A stretch of 64,000 nucleotides of DNA from Ochrobactrum vermis. Its GTDB lineage: Bacteria; Pseudomonadota; Alphaproteobacteria; Rhizobiales; Rhizobiaceae. This document shows, piece by piece, positions 51,298 to 59,713 of this stretch. Each line of letters begins with the position of its first letter. Positions within the stretch are counted from its first letter, which is position 1. The stretch spans positions 2,049,501 to 2,113,500 of the forward strand of contig NZ_PCOC01000002.1 in the NCBI RefSeq assembly GCF_002975205.1, written 5' to 3'. Below the pieces are notes generated by a model, which saw nothing but the letters and a program-made list of their open reading frames with translations, was not told where the DNA came from and ran no database searches. The position numbers were made by a program, and so were the translations under genes.

Positions 51298-53199
51298 TCA
51301 GAGTGCTGCGGCACTTTTCGGCATTCCCGCCGGGCGCATGTAGCGCCGCAGCGCGGCAATGCGGAATATCGCGTTGGCCGCGCCATACCCTTTATAGCCT
51401 CGCCTCTGCACGACTTCGAAAAAGAAGCCCTGATCGTCGGTCGGGCTGTAAAGCTGGAAATATTCCCCGCTCTCATCGCGATCATAAAGCACGTTCGCAG
51501 CCTTGAGCCGGTCGGTGAACTCGGGATCGAGACCGAGACGCGCTTCCAGATCGTCATAATAATTCGGCGAGATTTCCAGCGTGTGGAACCCGTTGTCACG
51601 CAAAGCCGCAGCCGTCGCAAAGATATCGTCGGTCGCGAAGGCCAGATGCTGAATGCCCGACCCGAAGGTTTCGGCGATGAAGCGACCGGCGAGAGTGCGA
51701 CGGTTTTCCGCGCCGTTGAGCGTGATACGCAACGTTCCCTCGTCGTTTTCAACCACCTGGCTGCGCACGACGCCGCCCGGATCGACGATATCGACCATGG
51801 GCGACTTCCGCGATTCCGTGAGTGAAGTGTAGAAAAGCAGCCAAGTCAGAAGTTCATCGAACTTCATCGTCTGGGCAACGTGATCGATATGGGTGAGGCC
51901 AACGCCGATCCCGGTATCATTTCCCGCCACCGGCTCGAACTCGATATCGAAGATGTGACCGAGATCGGTTTTCTCATCGAGAAAATAAACCAGTCCGCCG
52001 CCGACACCGCGAATGGCGGGCATGCCGATTTCGCCCGGATCGAGCGGTTGTTCAAAACTCTCCGCCCCCATGGCGACGGCGCGGGCATGGGCTTCAGCCG
52101 CATCGTCCACGACCAGCCCCATTGCGTAGGCAGCAGTGCCGTGGACCGCATAGGCCGAGCTTGCGAAGCCGCGCGTATCCGTATTGATGACGAGGTTGAT
52201 GTCGCCCTGCCGGTAGAGCGCAACGTCTTTCGTGCGATGCTTGCCTGCCAGCCTGAAGCCCAGCGCACCAACAGCGGAAACCAGCCGCTCGGCATCGTCG
52301 GCATGGGTGGCAAACTCGACAAAGCCGACACCGTGCACCTTTGCGCGGGGCGGCATGGTAGCAACCGTCAACTTGTTGTCCGGCTCCACCCGGCGAACCT
52401 GATCACCGAGATAGATGAGCGAACGGCGTCCATCGGCGGCGATTGTGGCTGGTGATCCGCCACGGAACTGGTCGTTGAAGATTTCGAGCGAGAAATAGCC
52501 ATCATAGCCGGTCGCAGCCACGGCGCGCATGAAATCCAGAACCGGCAGGTCGCCTTCGCCCGGCATGTTGCGATAATGGCGACTCCAGTAAAGCAGATCC
52601 ATGTCGATCAGCGGCGCGTCAGCCATCTGGATAATGAAAAGCTTGTCCTTCGGAATGGAGCGGATCGAATTCACGTCGATCTTGCGCGCCAGCGTATGAA
52701 AACTGTCGAGGATAAGGCCGACATTGGGGTGGTCGGCGCGGCGCACGATCTCCCATGCATCGCGGTGGTCGCTGATATGGCGACCCCAGGCGAGTGCTTC
52801 ATAACCGACGCGCAAATTGCGCCGCGCCGCTCTTTCGCCAAGCTCGCGAAAATCATCTGCAGCGCGGTCGATGCCGCCGATAGCGGCTGGCGACACGTTC
52901 GAACAGACCAGAACGAGATCGGTGCCGAGCTCCTGCATCAGGTCGAACTTGCGCTCCGCGCGGTCGAAAGTGCGGCTGCGCAAAGGCTCCGGCATGCCTT
53001 CGAAATCGCGGAAAGGCTGGAAAAGCGTGATCTCCAGACCGAGATCGCGCGCCATCTGGCCCACCTGACGCGGGCTTTCGTCAAAGGTGAGAAAATCGTT
53101 CTCGAAAATCTCCACCCCGTCGAACCCGGCTTTGGCTATGGCTCCAAGCTTCTGCTGGAGATCGCCGCTGATGGAGACGGTTGCTATCGAAGTCTTCAT
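51298..53199 (-). CDS. quiC: 3-Dehydroshikimate dehydratase fused to a HPPD-like C-terminal domain
   Basis: 633 residues from the ATG at 53199, preceded by AGGAG; size and layout match Pseudomonas QuiC1. The N-terminal TIM barrel (sugar-phosphate-isomerase-like, ~1-270) has probable metal ligands in VGYEALAWG, GLILDSFH, LFIIQMADA and FSLEIFND. The C-terminal half is a vicinal-oxygen-chelate pair like 4-hydroxyphenylpyruvate dioxygenase, with GLTHIDHVA, IQHLAFATDD and FFFEVVQRRGYKG providing a His-His-Glu site. It dehydrates 3-dehydroshikimate to protocatechuate. The role of the second domain in the family is not settled. It is encoded with a TRAP importer and a shikimate/quinate dehydrogenase. 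Confidence 0.92.
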   Translation of the reverse strand: MKTSIATVSISGDLQQKLGAIAKAGFDGVEIFENDFLTFDESPRQVGQMARDLGLEITLFQPFRDFEGMPEPLRSRTFDRAERKFDLMQELGTDLVLVCSNVSPAAIGGIDRAADDFRELGERAARRNLRVGYEALAWGRHISDHRDAWEIVRRADHPNVGLILDSFHTLARKIDVNSIRSIPKDKLFIIQMADAPLIDMDLLYWSRHYRNMPGEGDLPVLDFMRAVAATGYDGYFSLEIFNDQFRGGSPATIAADGRRSLIYLGDQVRRVEPDNKLTVATMPPRAKVHGVGFVEFATHADDAERLVSAVGALGFRLAGKHRTKDVALYRQGDINLVINTDTRGFASSAYAVHGTAAYAMGLVVDDAAEAHARAVAMGAESFEQPLDPGEIGMPAIRGVGGGLVYFLDEKTDLGHIFDIEFEPVAGNDTGIGVGLTHIDHVAQTMKFDELLTWLLFYTSLTESRKSPMVDIVDPGGVVRSQVVENDEGTLRITLNGAENRRTLAGRFIAETFGSGIQHLAFATDDIFATAAALRDNGFHTLEISPNYYDDLEARLGLDPEFTDRLKAANVLYDRDESGEYFQLYSPTDDQGFFFEVVQRRGYKGYGAANAIFRIAALRRYMRPAGMPKSAAAL

Positions 53200-53243
53200 G
53201 TCACGCTCCTGTCTCCGGCCAGACCGGAGTTTTCTGCTCATGG

Positions 53244-53263
53244 TCCGGGCAATTCTGCCCGGA
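53244..53263 (-). terminator. Intercistronic hairpin between DctP and quiC-type gene
   Basis: Perfect 8-bp stem TCCGGGCA/TGCCCGGA (53244-53251 with 53256-53263) with a 4-nt loop, 36 bp after the DctP stop codon and before the quiC-type gene. No uridine tract follows, so partial attenuation or 3'-end protection of dctP mRNA is likely. Confidence 0.65.
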
Positions 53264-53299
53264 TCATCTTGTTCAGTATCGGCCTGCGCCGTGATTATT

Positions 53300-54316
53300 C
53301 TAGTTTTCTCCGCGCACTTTCTTCAATTCGGCAAAGAGTTCATCGACCGTTTCCGCACCGATTTCGGCGGTAAACTTTTCGATGATCGGCTTGACCGCGT
53401 CACGCAGGCGCGCGGTTTCTTCCGGCGTCAGTTCGGTAACCTGCATACCGGTCTTCTTGATCTCATCGAGCGCGGTCGCATCCTGCTCGCGCGAAACCTT
53501 GCGCTGATAATCCCGTGCCTCGACCGCTGCCTGCTCGATCACCGCCTTTTCCTCATCGTTGAGGCGATCCCAGAACTTCTTGCTGATCATGACGATCTGC
53601 GGATTATACTGGTGGCGGGTCAGCGTCAGATATTTCTGCACTTCATAGAATTTGGCATTGATGATGTTGGCATTGGGATTTTCCTGCCCATCGACCGTGC
53701 CGGTTTCAAGCGCCGTATAAAGCTCGGTATAGGGCAGCGGCACCGCATTGGCGCCGAGCGCATTGAACAGGGCAACCGGAGCCGGCGATTGCAGGGTGCG
53801 GATCTTCAGCCCGGCAATATCCTCCAGTTTTGCGACCGGATGACGATTATTGGTCAGATTGCGGAAACCGAGCTCCCAATAGGCAAGCCCGACCAGCCCT
53901 GTGTCGGGCAGGCGTTTCATCAGATTGGTGCCGAACGGGCCATCCATGACCTTGTCGGCTTCCTCGCCGCTGTTGAACAGGAACGGCAGGTCGACTGCTT
54001 CGAATGCCTTGATGGTGCTGGACAGGATGCCTGCATTCATCACGGTCATTTCCACGACGCCGCCCTGCAAGCCGGAAAGCGTCTGCGGGTCGCTGCCCAG
54101 AACGCCGCCGGGAAACAGTTTCGCGTTGATCTGTCCGCCGCTCTTTTCCTTCACCAGCTCGGCAAATTTCTCCATGCCCGTGACCTGGGGATGGCCCTTG
54201 CTGTTGGCGGCAGCAAACTTGATCGTCTGCGAACGGATTTCAGCCATGGCCGTCGTCATCATCAGGGCCAGCGGCAGCACCATTCCCAGTGCCATCGTCT
54301 TCAGTATTTTCTTCAT
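53300..54316 (-). CDS. TRAP transporter solute-binding protein, DctP family
   Basis: 338 residues, with GGGAGGA before the ATG. The signal peptide (MALGMVLPLALMMTTAMA) is followed by the DctP core: FPGGVLGSDPQTLSGLQGG, FRNLTNNRHPVAKLEDIAGL with the ligand-binding Arg in GLKIRTLQSP, and ETGTVDGQENPNANI. DctP proteins bind organic acids; the operon context points to quinate, shikimate, dehydroshikimate or protocatechuate. The Arg in GLKIR would salt-bridge the ligand carboxylate. Confidence 0.94.
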   Translation of the reverse strand: MKKILKTMALGMVLPLALMMTTAMAEIRSQTIKFAAANSKGHPQVTGMEKFAELVKEKSGGQINAKLFPGGVLGSDPQTLSGLQGGVVEMTVMNAGILSSTIKAFEAVDLPFLFNSGEEADKVMDGPFGTNLMKRLPDTGLVGLAYWELGFRNLTNNRHPVAKLEDIAGLKIRTLQSPAPVALFNALGANAVPLPYTELYTALETGTVDGQENPNANIINAKFYEVQKYLTLTRHQYNPQIVMISKKFWDRLNDEEKAVIEQAAVEARDYQRKVSREQDATALDEIKKTGMQVTELTPEETARLRDAVKPIIEKFTAEIGAETVDELFAELKKVRGEN

Positions 54317-54379
54317 GTCTTCCTCCCACTCAAAAATTCAATGTTTTCAGGGCCGCTTCACGCAGCGCCCGCCTTTGAT

Positions 54380-55657
54380 TTAGTGAAACCAGCCCATCGG
54401 CACTGTCACCAGTTGCGGGAACAGCACCATCAGGAAAAGCACCACGAGCTGCGCGATCAGGAACGGCAGCACACCCGTCATCACCTTTTCAAACGGCAGG
54501 CGCGCAACACCGCACACCACATTCAGCACCGTGCCGACAGGCGGGGTGATGAGGCCGATGGAATTGTTGATGATGAACAGCACGCCGAAATAGACCGGAT
54601 CGATGCCTGCCTCCTTGATGATCGGCATCAGCACCGGCGTCAGGATCAGGATTGTCGGGGTCATATCCATGGCCACGCCGACAAGAACAACGATGAGCAT
54701 GATAGCAAGCAGCAGAAGCGTCTGGTTATCCATCAAAGGTCGCACCAGTTCGGCCAGCTCACCCGGCACATCGGCAACCGTAATCATCCAGGCCGAAACG
54801 CTGGCGCTCGCAACGAGGAACATCACGACGGCGGTCGTCTTTGCTGCATCCACCATGGCCGGATAGAGCCGAGAAAGAGGCAATTCCCGATAGATCACCG
54901 TTGCGACGAACAGCGAATAGACAGCGGCAACCACGCCCGCTTCCGTCGGCGTGAACACACCGAAGCGAAGGCCGACGATGATGATGACCGGCAGCATCAA
55001 GGCCCAGATACTGTCGAGGAAAGCACGCATCCGTGCACCGGGCTCGGCCTTCTTCGGGAGTTCGAACTGTTCGCGACGCGCGAGGATGAACCAGGTCACG
55101 CACAGCGCGACGGCTATCATCAGGCCAGGGAAAATACCTGCCAGAAAGAGCTTGGTGATCGATACTCCGCCGATCACACCAAACAGGATGAAACCGATGG
55201 ATGGCGGGATGATCGGCGCGATAATCGAGGCCGAGGCGATCAGCCCGGCAGCACGGCCCGGTTCATGTCCGGCATTGCGCATCATCGGAAACAGCAATGC
55301 GCCGAGCGCTGCCGCATCCGCGACCGCCGAACCCGAAAGGCTGGCAATCACACAGGCAGCAAAGATGGCGACGAAACCGAGACCGCCGCGCACGTGCCCC
55401 ACCATGACCAGTGCGAGATTGACGATGCGACGCGAAAGGCCGCCCGCATTCATGATTTCTCCGGCAAGCAGGAAAAAGGGAACGGCCATCAGCGGAAAAC
55501 TGTCGGCGCCGTTCAGCACGTTCTGCGCCACGATCTGGGCGTCGAACAAATCCATATACATCATCAGCGCCGTACCGCTGATGATGAGTGCAAAGGCAAC
55601 CGGGACGCCGAGCGCCATCGGAACCAGAAGGGCGGCAAGAAAGATGAGCAAAGTCAT
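54380..55657 (-). CDS. TRAP transporter large permease, DctM family
   Basis: 425 residues, about twelve membrane helices. Starts MTLLIFLAALLVPMALGVPV; PFFLLAGEIMNAGGLSRRIV, GSAVADAAALGALLFPMM and GLITPPVGTVLNVVCGVA are family signatures. It is the ion-coupled transport subunit, paired with DctQ encoded 12 bases upstream and DctP encoded 63 bases downstream. Confidence 0.94.
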   Translation of the reverse strand: MTLLIFLAALLVPMALGVPVAFALIISGTALMMYMDLFDAQIVAQNVLNGADSFPLMAVPFFLLAGEIMNAGGLSRRIVNLALVMVGHVRGGLGFVAIFAACVIASLSGSAVADAAALGALLFPMMRNAGHEPGRAAGLIASASIIAPIIPPSIGFILFGVIGGVSITKLFLAGIFPGLMIAVALCVTWFILARREQFELPKKAEPGARMRAFLDSIWALMLPVIIIVGLRFGVFTPTEAGVVAAVYSLFVATVIYRELPLSRLYPAMVDAAKTTAVVMFLVASASVSAWMITVADVPGELAELVRPLMDNQTLLLLAIMLIVVLVGVAMDMTPTILILTPVLMPIIKEAGIDPVYFGVLFIINNSIGLITPPVGTVLNVVCGVARLPFEKVMTGVLPFLIAQLVVLFLMVLFPQLVTVPMGWFH

Positions 55658-55669
55658 GGTCAGCGCGCC

Positions 55670-56212
55670 CTATTTGCGATTTTCATCGGTCGGGACGGGC
55701 GTGACATGCTCCTCGCTATCCGTCACGAAATGCGTCTTGGCGACGTCGATCCGCCCGGTTGCGATGCCGAAACCGTTCCACGCAATGATCAAAAGTGCGG
55801 GGACGGCAAAGGCCAGTCCCGCGCCATAGAACCAGCCCATAGACATACCCGTCGCCGGAGCCAGTGTCGGAATATTGATAAGGGTCTGCGTCCAGCTTCC
55901 CGAAAGAACGAGCCATGTTGCGCCGAACATCATGATATGACCGGCGACCAGCGCAATGCGTGCGCCTGAAGGCGACAGGCGGCGCACCAGCGAATCCACG
56001 CCCAGATGAGCATGGTCGCGCAGGGCGACCACCGCGCCAAGAAACGTGAGCCAGATAAAGAAGATGCGCGACAGTTCTTCTGAAACCGTTATGCCCTGAT
56101 TGAAGGCGTAGCGCAGCACCACATTGCCGAACACAAGTACCACCATGCCGCCGAGAAGGCAGGCAATAGCGAACCGTGCCGCCGTAAAATAGAAATCCAC
56201 TAAAACTTTCAC
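55670..56212 (-). CDS. TRAP transporter small permease, DctQ family
   Basis: 180 residues if started at the GTG at 56212, which has a strong GGAGGAGGA 4 bases upstream; the open frame reaches 56299 without such a site. Four membrane helices are evident, with VFGNVVLRYAFNQGITVSEE and SRIFFIWLTFLGAVVALRDH as DctQ signatures. First gene of the quinate/shikimate uptake and catabolism operon. It ends 12 bases before dctM. Confidence 0.9.
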   Translation of the reverse strand: MKVLVDFYFTAARFAIACLLGGMVVLVFGNVVLRYAFNQGITVSEELSRIFFIWLTFLGAVVALRDHAHLGVDSLVRRLSPSGARIALVAGHIMMFGATWLVLSGSWTQTLINIPTLAPATGMSMGWFYGAGLAFAVPALLIIAWNGFGIATGRIDVAKTHFVTDSEEHVTPVPTDENRK

Positions 56213-56509
56213 GGTTCCTCCTCCCGGCCTCCTCCTGGCGCATTGCTTGCAGACTGCTGCCCCTTTTCCAAGTTTTAGGCGAAAGCGACGCGTTATCACC
56301 GGCAGGATGCGCCATGCATCCAGGGTGAAACATCGCCGTTCCCACAGTCCTTGTCCGATTCCGGGCCGACCATCGCAACGAAAGCCCTGTCAGAAAACCA
56401 TTGCGGCTTTCGGCAGAACCCTATCGCAACCTGCAATCCATCGCTCCTCAGTCCATCCCACTTCAGAACGGAATCGCATCGGCCAGCTGCGCCATTTCCC
56501 TAAAATGTA

Positions 56510-56521
56510 CTAACTGGTTAG
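56510..56521. promoter_or_regulatory. Candidate TetR operator before the quinate/shikimate operon
   Basis: CTAACTGGTTAG has perfect 5-bp arms (CTAAC/GTTAG) around TG and sits in an A/T-rich stretch about 300 bp before the DctQ start. The CTAAC/GTTAG form is common among TetR-family operators. The TetR-type gene lies in the same operon, so autoregulation by this site would be natural. Confidence 0.5.
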
Positions 56522-56687
56522 AATGTCAATAATTTCTGTTTGGGCGAGCGCGATAAGCCCTTCATTTGCTGGATACCAGAAATGTTCCATCTGGTTCAAA
56601 ATGCCGTAATTCGACCGTCGTACCCGAACGTTCCAGCACCACTGTTTCAAATTCGTCAGGCCTGGTGAAAAGAATGATTTTCGAGTA

Positions 56688-56724
56688 CCGGAGCGGAGCG
56701 TACTTGAAGGTACGTGAGCGCCGG
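56688..56724. repeat. Imperfect palindrome, possible terminator or dispersed repeat
   Basis: A 37-bp imperfect inverted repeat with CCGG at both ends and CGTAC/GTACG near the centre. It lies 56 bp beyond the stop codon of the leftward DUF922 gene, so it may end or stabilise that transcript. Similar CCGGAGC-type hairpins are scattered in related genomes; a second copy was not found in this window. Confidence 0.4.
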
Positions 56725-56779
56725 AACGCAAATAAATTGCTCTTTGCAGACCGGCATCACGAAGAATGCAACAGTAGTG

Positions 56780-57379
56780 CTAGCCGCCGTTCACCAGCGC
56801 CAGAATAAGCTGGTGAACATTGCCGCCATTGCCCATCTCCACCCTGTCGAAAGCGCGGCCTTGAGCGCGCTGCACGTCCACCATATCGGTGATTTCCTTG
56901 ATCAGAACCTTGCGGATCTTCTGGCATTTGGGATCGTTTGGAACCGACAGGCCAACGGTCCGGCGCACGATCTCGCGGGTCATATCCTTGGCATGGTCGC
57001 CATGCACAAGCTCGTGCTTGCGGATGCCTTCGGCAAAAGTCTCCCAATGTTCCTTCACCGGGGAGGCAAGCTTCTGCGAGGGCTTCGGCAGCGTATAGGT
57101 GATCTTCAGCTTCGGCGTGGCCGACAGGATCGTGCAGGCATTATTGGAGCGGTCGAACTGCCGGTCCCAGGTCAGCACATAGCTGGTATGGGCGATGACC
57201 CGGGTTTTGCCGCCGCCGATCTTCGGACCGCGCTCGCCAATGGATTCGTAAAGTCCGGGACCGGTTTTCCCGGCAATGGCGTAGGTCTTGATTTCCTCGA
57301 CGGCTTTCCAGTTGTCTTCAGCGAGTGCGGGTGCCGCCAACACAATTCCAAGTAATGCGAATGCTGCCGCTTTTTTCAA
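56780..57379 (-). CDS. DUF922 protein, putative secreted zinc protease
   Basis: 199 residues. Signal peptide KAAAFALLGIVLAAPALA; the mature part has ARVIAHTSY-like strands and the motif HELVHGDHA at roughly 120-130. Two His and a nearby Asp form a plausible zinc site of the HExxH-related kind, as in the DUF922 family. DUF922 proteins are predicted periplasmic Zn-dependent proteases of unknown substrate. The gene stands alone: a bidirectional terminator lies 85 bp upstream and the quinate operon begins about 570 bp downstream. Confidence 0.78.
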   Translation of the reverse strand: MKKAAAFALLGIVLAAPALAEDNWKAVEEIKTYAIAGKTGPGLYESIGERGPKIGGGKTRVIAHTSYVLTWDRQFDRSNNACTILSATPKLKITYTLPKPSQKLASPVKEHWETFAEGIRKHELVHGDHAKDMTREIVRRTVGLSVPNDPKCQKIRKVLIKEITDMVDVQRAQGRAFDRVEMGNGGNVHQLILALVNGG

Positions 57380-57463
57380 CGCTTGCCCCGATCCATCGAT
57401 TTGCCCGGATGATTTGCGGGCAAGCTACAATATCAGCGGGCGATGCGTAAGCAGCTTTCCGGC

Positions 57464-57500
57464 AAAAAGCCCGCCGCGGTTTCCCGAGGCGGGCTTTTTT
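57464..57500. terminator. Bidirectional rho-independent terminator of the oxidase-transporter operon
   Basis: AAAAAGCCCGCC (57464-57475) and GGCGGGCTTTTT (57488-57499) form a perfect 12-bp stem including a 5-bp A:T base, with T/A runs on both sides. It lies 19 bp beyond the stop codon of the binding-protein gene that ends the leftward operon. Confidence 0.9.
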
Positions 57501-57518
57501 CAAACCGTGTCGCGGATC

Positions 57519-58574
57519 TTACTTTTCGATGGTGCGGTTCCAGCGGCTGTTGAGCTGCTGACGGCCTTCATTGACTGCGTCCCAATCGAGCGTTTTTGCT
57601 GTTTTCATGTAACCATTGAAAGCGTCGAGCTTGGCCTGTGCTTCCGGTGTCCCGGCCTTTGCCTTCTGGTTCGACGGAATGACGTTGCCATGATCGAGCG
57701 CCTTGCTCTGCGCATCAGCGGAAAGCAGGTAATGTGCGAGTTTCTGGCTCAGTTCAGGTTCGCTGTTGCCTGCGAGAACGCATTCAGTCACTGCGAGAAT
57801 GACGGAACCTTCCTTCGGCTGTGCATATTCAACCGGAATGCCCTTGTCCTTCAGGTTGTTTACACCGGTTGGCGTCAGCGGGAAGATCGCGGCTTCGCCA
57901 GTCTGAACCATTTCCGAAATCTTGGCCGAGGACGGGATGAATTCCAGAACGTTCTTGCCAATGGTGTCCGGGAACTTTTCGAAACCCGGTTCGAGGTTCT
58001 TGTCGTCACCACCCTGAATGCGGTTGAACATCAGAAATGCATGGAGACCGAAAGTCGAGGCGGAAGCCGACTGGAACACAACGGCATTCGCATATTTTTC
58101 GTCAGCGAAATCCATCCATGAGGTTGGAGCTGCCCAGCCCTTTTCGTCGAACAGCTTCTTGTTATAGGCAATGCCGGTCATGCCCATATCGACGCCGATT
58201 GCCATGTCGTCCTTCAGACGAGCCGCCGGCTGAATGTCAGAAAGAACCGGATCGTCGGAGATTTTCTGGCAAAGGCCAGCATTGATCGCACGCACCATGA
58301 CGCCGTCATCGAGCAGCATGACATGCATTTGTGGCTTGTCTTTCTGCGCGGTTGCCTTGGCCAGAATATCAGCCGAAGTGCCCGGCACGACAACGACCTT
58401 GACGTCGTTGGCCTTTTCGAATTCCGGCAGAACGTGCTCGGTATAGGCGCGCTCCATGTTGCCGCCATTCATGCCGATATAGAGCGTCTTGGTTTCAGCC
58501 GATGCGCCCGATACAAAAGCTGCCGATAGGCCGAGTGCCATTGTCGCCATGGCGATAATACGTTGATTTTTCAT
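57519..58574 (-). CDS. ABC transporter substrate-binding protein, spermidine/putrescine (PotD/PotF) type
   Basis: 351 residues, with AAGGGAA before the ATG. The signal peptide (IIAMATMALGLSAAFVSGASA) is followed by a type-2 periplasmic fold: LYIGMNGGNMERAYTEHVLP, VVVVPGTSADILAKATAQ and a DMGMTGIAYNKKLFDEKGW segment typical of polyamine/iron/opine receptors. It is the last gene of a seven-gene operon, overlapping the preceding oxidase gene by ATGA, an unusual place for a binding protein. The ligand should be the substrate of the oxidase encoded beside it, likely an amino-acid derivative. Confidence 0.9.
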   Translation of the reverse strand: MKNQRIIAMATMALGLSAAFVSGASAETKTLYIGMNGGNMERAYTEHVLPEFEKANDVKVVVVPGTSADILAKATAQKDKPQMHVMLLDDGVMVRAINAGLCQKISDDPVLSDIQPAARLKDDMAIGVDMGMTGIAYNKKLFDEKGWAAPTSWMDFADEKYANAVVFQSASASTFGLHAFLMFNRIQGGDDKNLEPGFEKFPDTIGKNVLEFIPSSAKISEMVQTGEAAIFPLTPTGVNNLKDKGIPVEYAQPKEGSVILAVTECVLAGNSEPELSQKLAHYLLSADAQSKALDHGNVIPSNQKAKAGTPEAQAKLDAFNGYMKTAKTLDWDAVNEGRQQLNSRWNRTIEK

Positions 58575-59713
58575 GCTTGGTTCCCTTCGTGGTTAAGTTT
58601 TAGATTGAAGCGGTTGATCGAAAATGCATCGATCGGTGTTTCTGTCTCGCCCTTGAGCGCAAGGTCTGCGAGGACCGCGCCGACTGCCGGTCCGGTCTGG
58701 AAACCGGCGCCGCAAAAGCCGAAGGCGTGATAAAGGTTCTTGACCCGACTGCTTGGCCCGATCACCGGGTTGTCGTCCGGCATTTCAGCCTCGGTTCCTG
58801 ACCAGAAACGGATCACCTGTGCATGTTGAAGATGCGGAAACAGCTCGATTGCACGCAGCATTACCGAGGAAGCCGCATTGACCGAAGGCCGCGAAAAGTC
58901 CGGGTTTTCAAGCGGCGTACCGCGTCCGCCACCCATGACATAATTGCCGCGTGTGACCTGACGGCCGTAGAAACCACCGCCTTCTTCGCCGAGGCTCATC
59001 GGCAAGCGAAACGGCATCGGCTCGGTCACAACCATTGTGGGATAAATCCGCGTCAACGGAACCGGCTCGCCGAACGAAGCCGCGAACTGATCCGACCAGG
59101 CACCGGCGCAATTGAACAGAAGGCGCGAGCGGATCTCAATGCCGTCGCCAGCCAGAACGGCAAAACCGTCGCCGGTTTCACGCGCTTCGATGACCGGTGT
59201 GTTTTCCAGAACGGTGGCACCTGCAGCCAGCGCGGCGCGGGCAAAAGCAGGCGAAACCAGACGCGGATTGGCATTACCATCTTCCGCACAAAGCGAAGCA
59301 CCTGCGACATCGCCCGGAAGCCATGGGAAACGTTCGCGCACGGCATTGCCGCCGATCAGCTCGACATCAAGCCCGAGCGGTCTGACTTTTTCTGCATAGG
59401 CTTCAAGCTTGGCGAAATGCGCTTTGGTACGGGCAAGCTTCAAATGTCCGCTGCGGTTATATTCGCCATCGATACCGATCAGTTCCGGCAGACGCGCCCA
59501 CAATTTGTGCGAACGCTGCGCAAGCGGAAGCTGTTCTGGTGCGCGACCCTGCCTGCGAACGCCGCCATAATTGACGCCGCTTGCCTGCGCACCGCAAAAG
59601 CCCTTGTCGAGCAGGATGACCGACAATCCGGCCTGACGCATGAAAAGTGCCGCCGATCCGCCAACAATCCCGCCGCCAATAATCACCGCATCCGCCTGAA
59701 GTTGCCTGATCAT
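58571..59713 (-). CDS. FAD-dependent amine/amino-acid oxidase subunit (HcnC/OoxB/ThiO-like)
   Basis: 380 residues of DadA/glycine-oxidase-like fold. FAD motif VIIGGGIVGGSAALFMRQAG, GVNYGGVRRQGR near the flavin, and a C-terminal YHAFGFCGAGFQTGPAVG. It corresponds to the catalytic subunit of three-component dehydrogenases such as hydrogen cyanide synthase HcnABC, octopine/nopaline oxidase and hydroxyproline dehydrogenase. Overlaps of ATGA with both neighbours imply stoichiometric synthesis. The substrate is a glycine- or proline-like amine or an opine, not determined. Confidence 0.9.
   Translation of the reverse strand: MIRQLQADAVIIGGGIVGGSAALFMRQAGLSVILLDKGFCGAQASGVNYGGVRRQGRAPEQLPLAQRSHKLWARLPELIGIDGEYNRSGHLKLARTKAHFAKLEAYAEKVRPLGLDVELIGGNAVRERFPWLPGDVAGASLCAEDGNANPRLVSPAFARAALAAGATVLENTPVIEARETGDGFAVLAGDGIEIRSRLLFNCAGAWSDQFAASFGEPVPLTRIYPTMVVTEPMPFRLPMSLGEEGGGFYGRQVTRGNYVMGGGRGTPLENPDFSRPSVNAASSVMLRAIELFPHLQHAQVIRFWSGTEAEMPDDNPVIGPSSRVKNLYHAFGFCGAGFQTGPAVGAVLADLALKGETETPIDAFSINRFNLKLNHEGNQA

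Larger units (their letters stand above)
56213..56779. promoter_or_regulatory. Promoter region of the quinate/shikimate TRAP operon
   Basis: 567 bp without a supported gene, between the DctQ gene and the DUF922 gene, both leftward. It carries a TetR-type palindrome at 56510-56521 and a hairpin-forming block at 56688-56724. Short frames crossing it have no ribosome site and no recognisable family. The promoter of the TRAP operon must lie left of about 56540. Confidence 0.5.

Noticed and set aside
53087..55969. 960-codon plus-strand open frame across the TRAP genes
   Set aside because: It is antisense to dctP, dctM and dctQ, which have clear motifs and ribosome sites. Its composition (His/Arg/Asp/Gln-rich, no domain) is what high-GC antisense gives.
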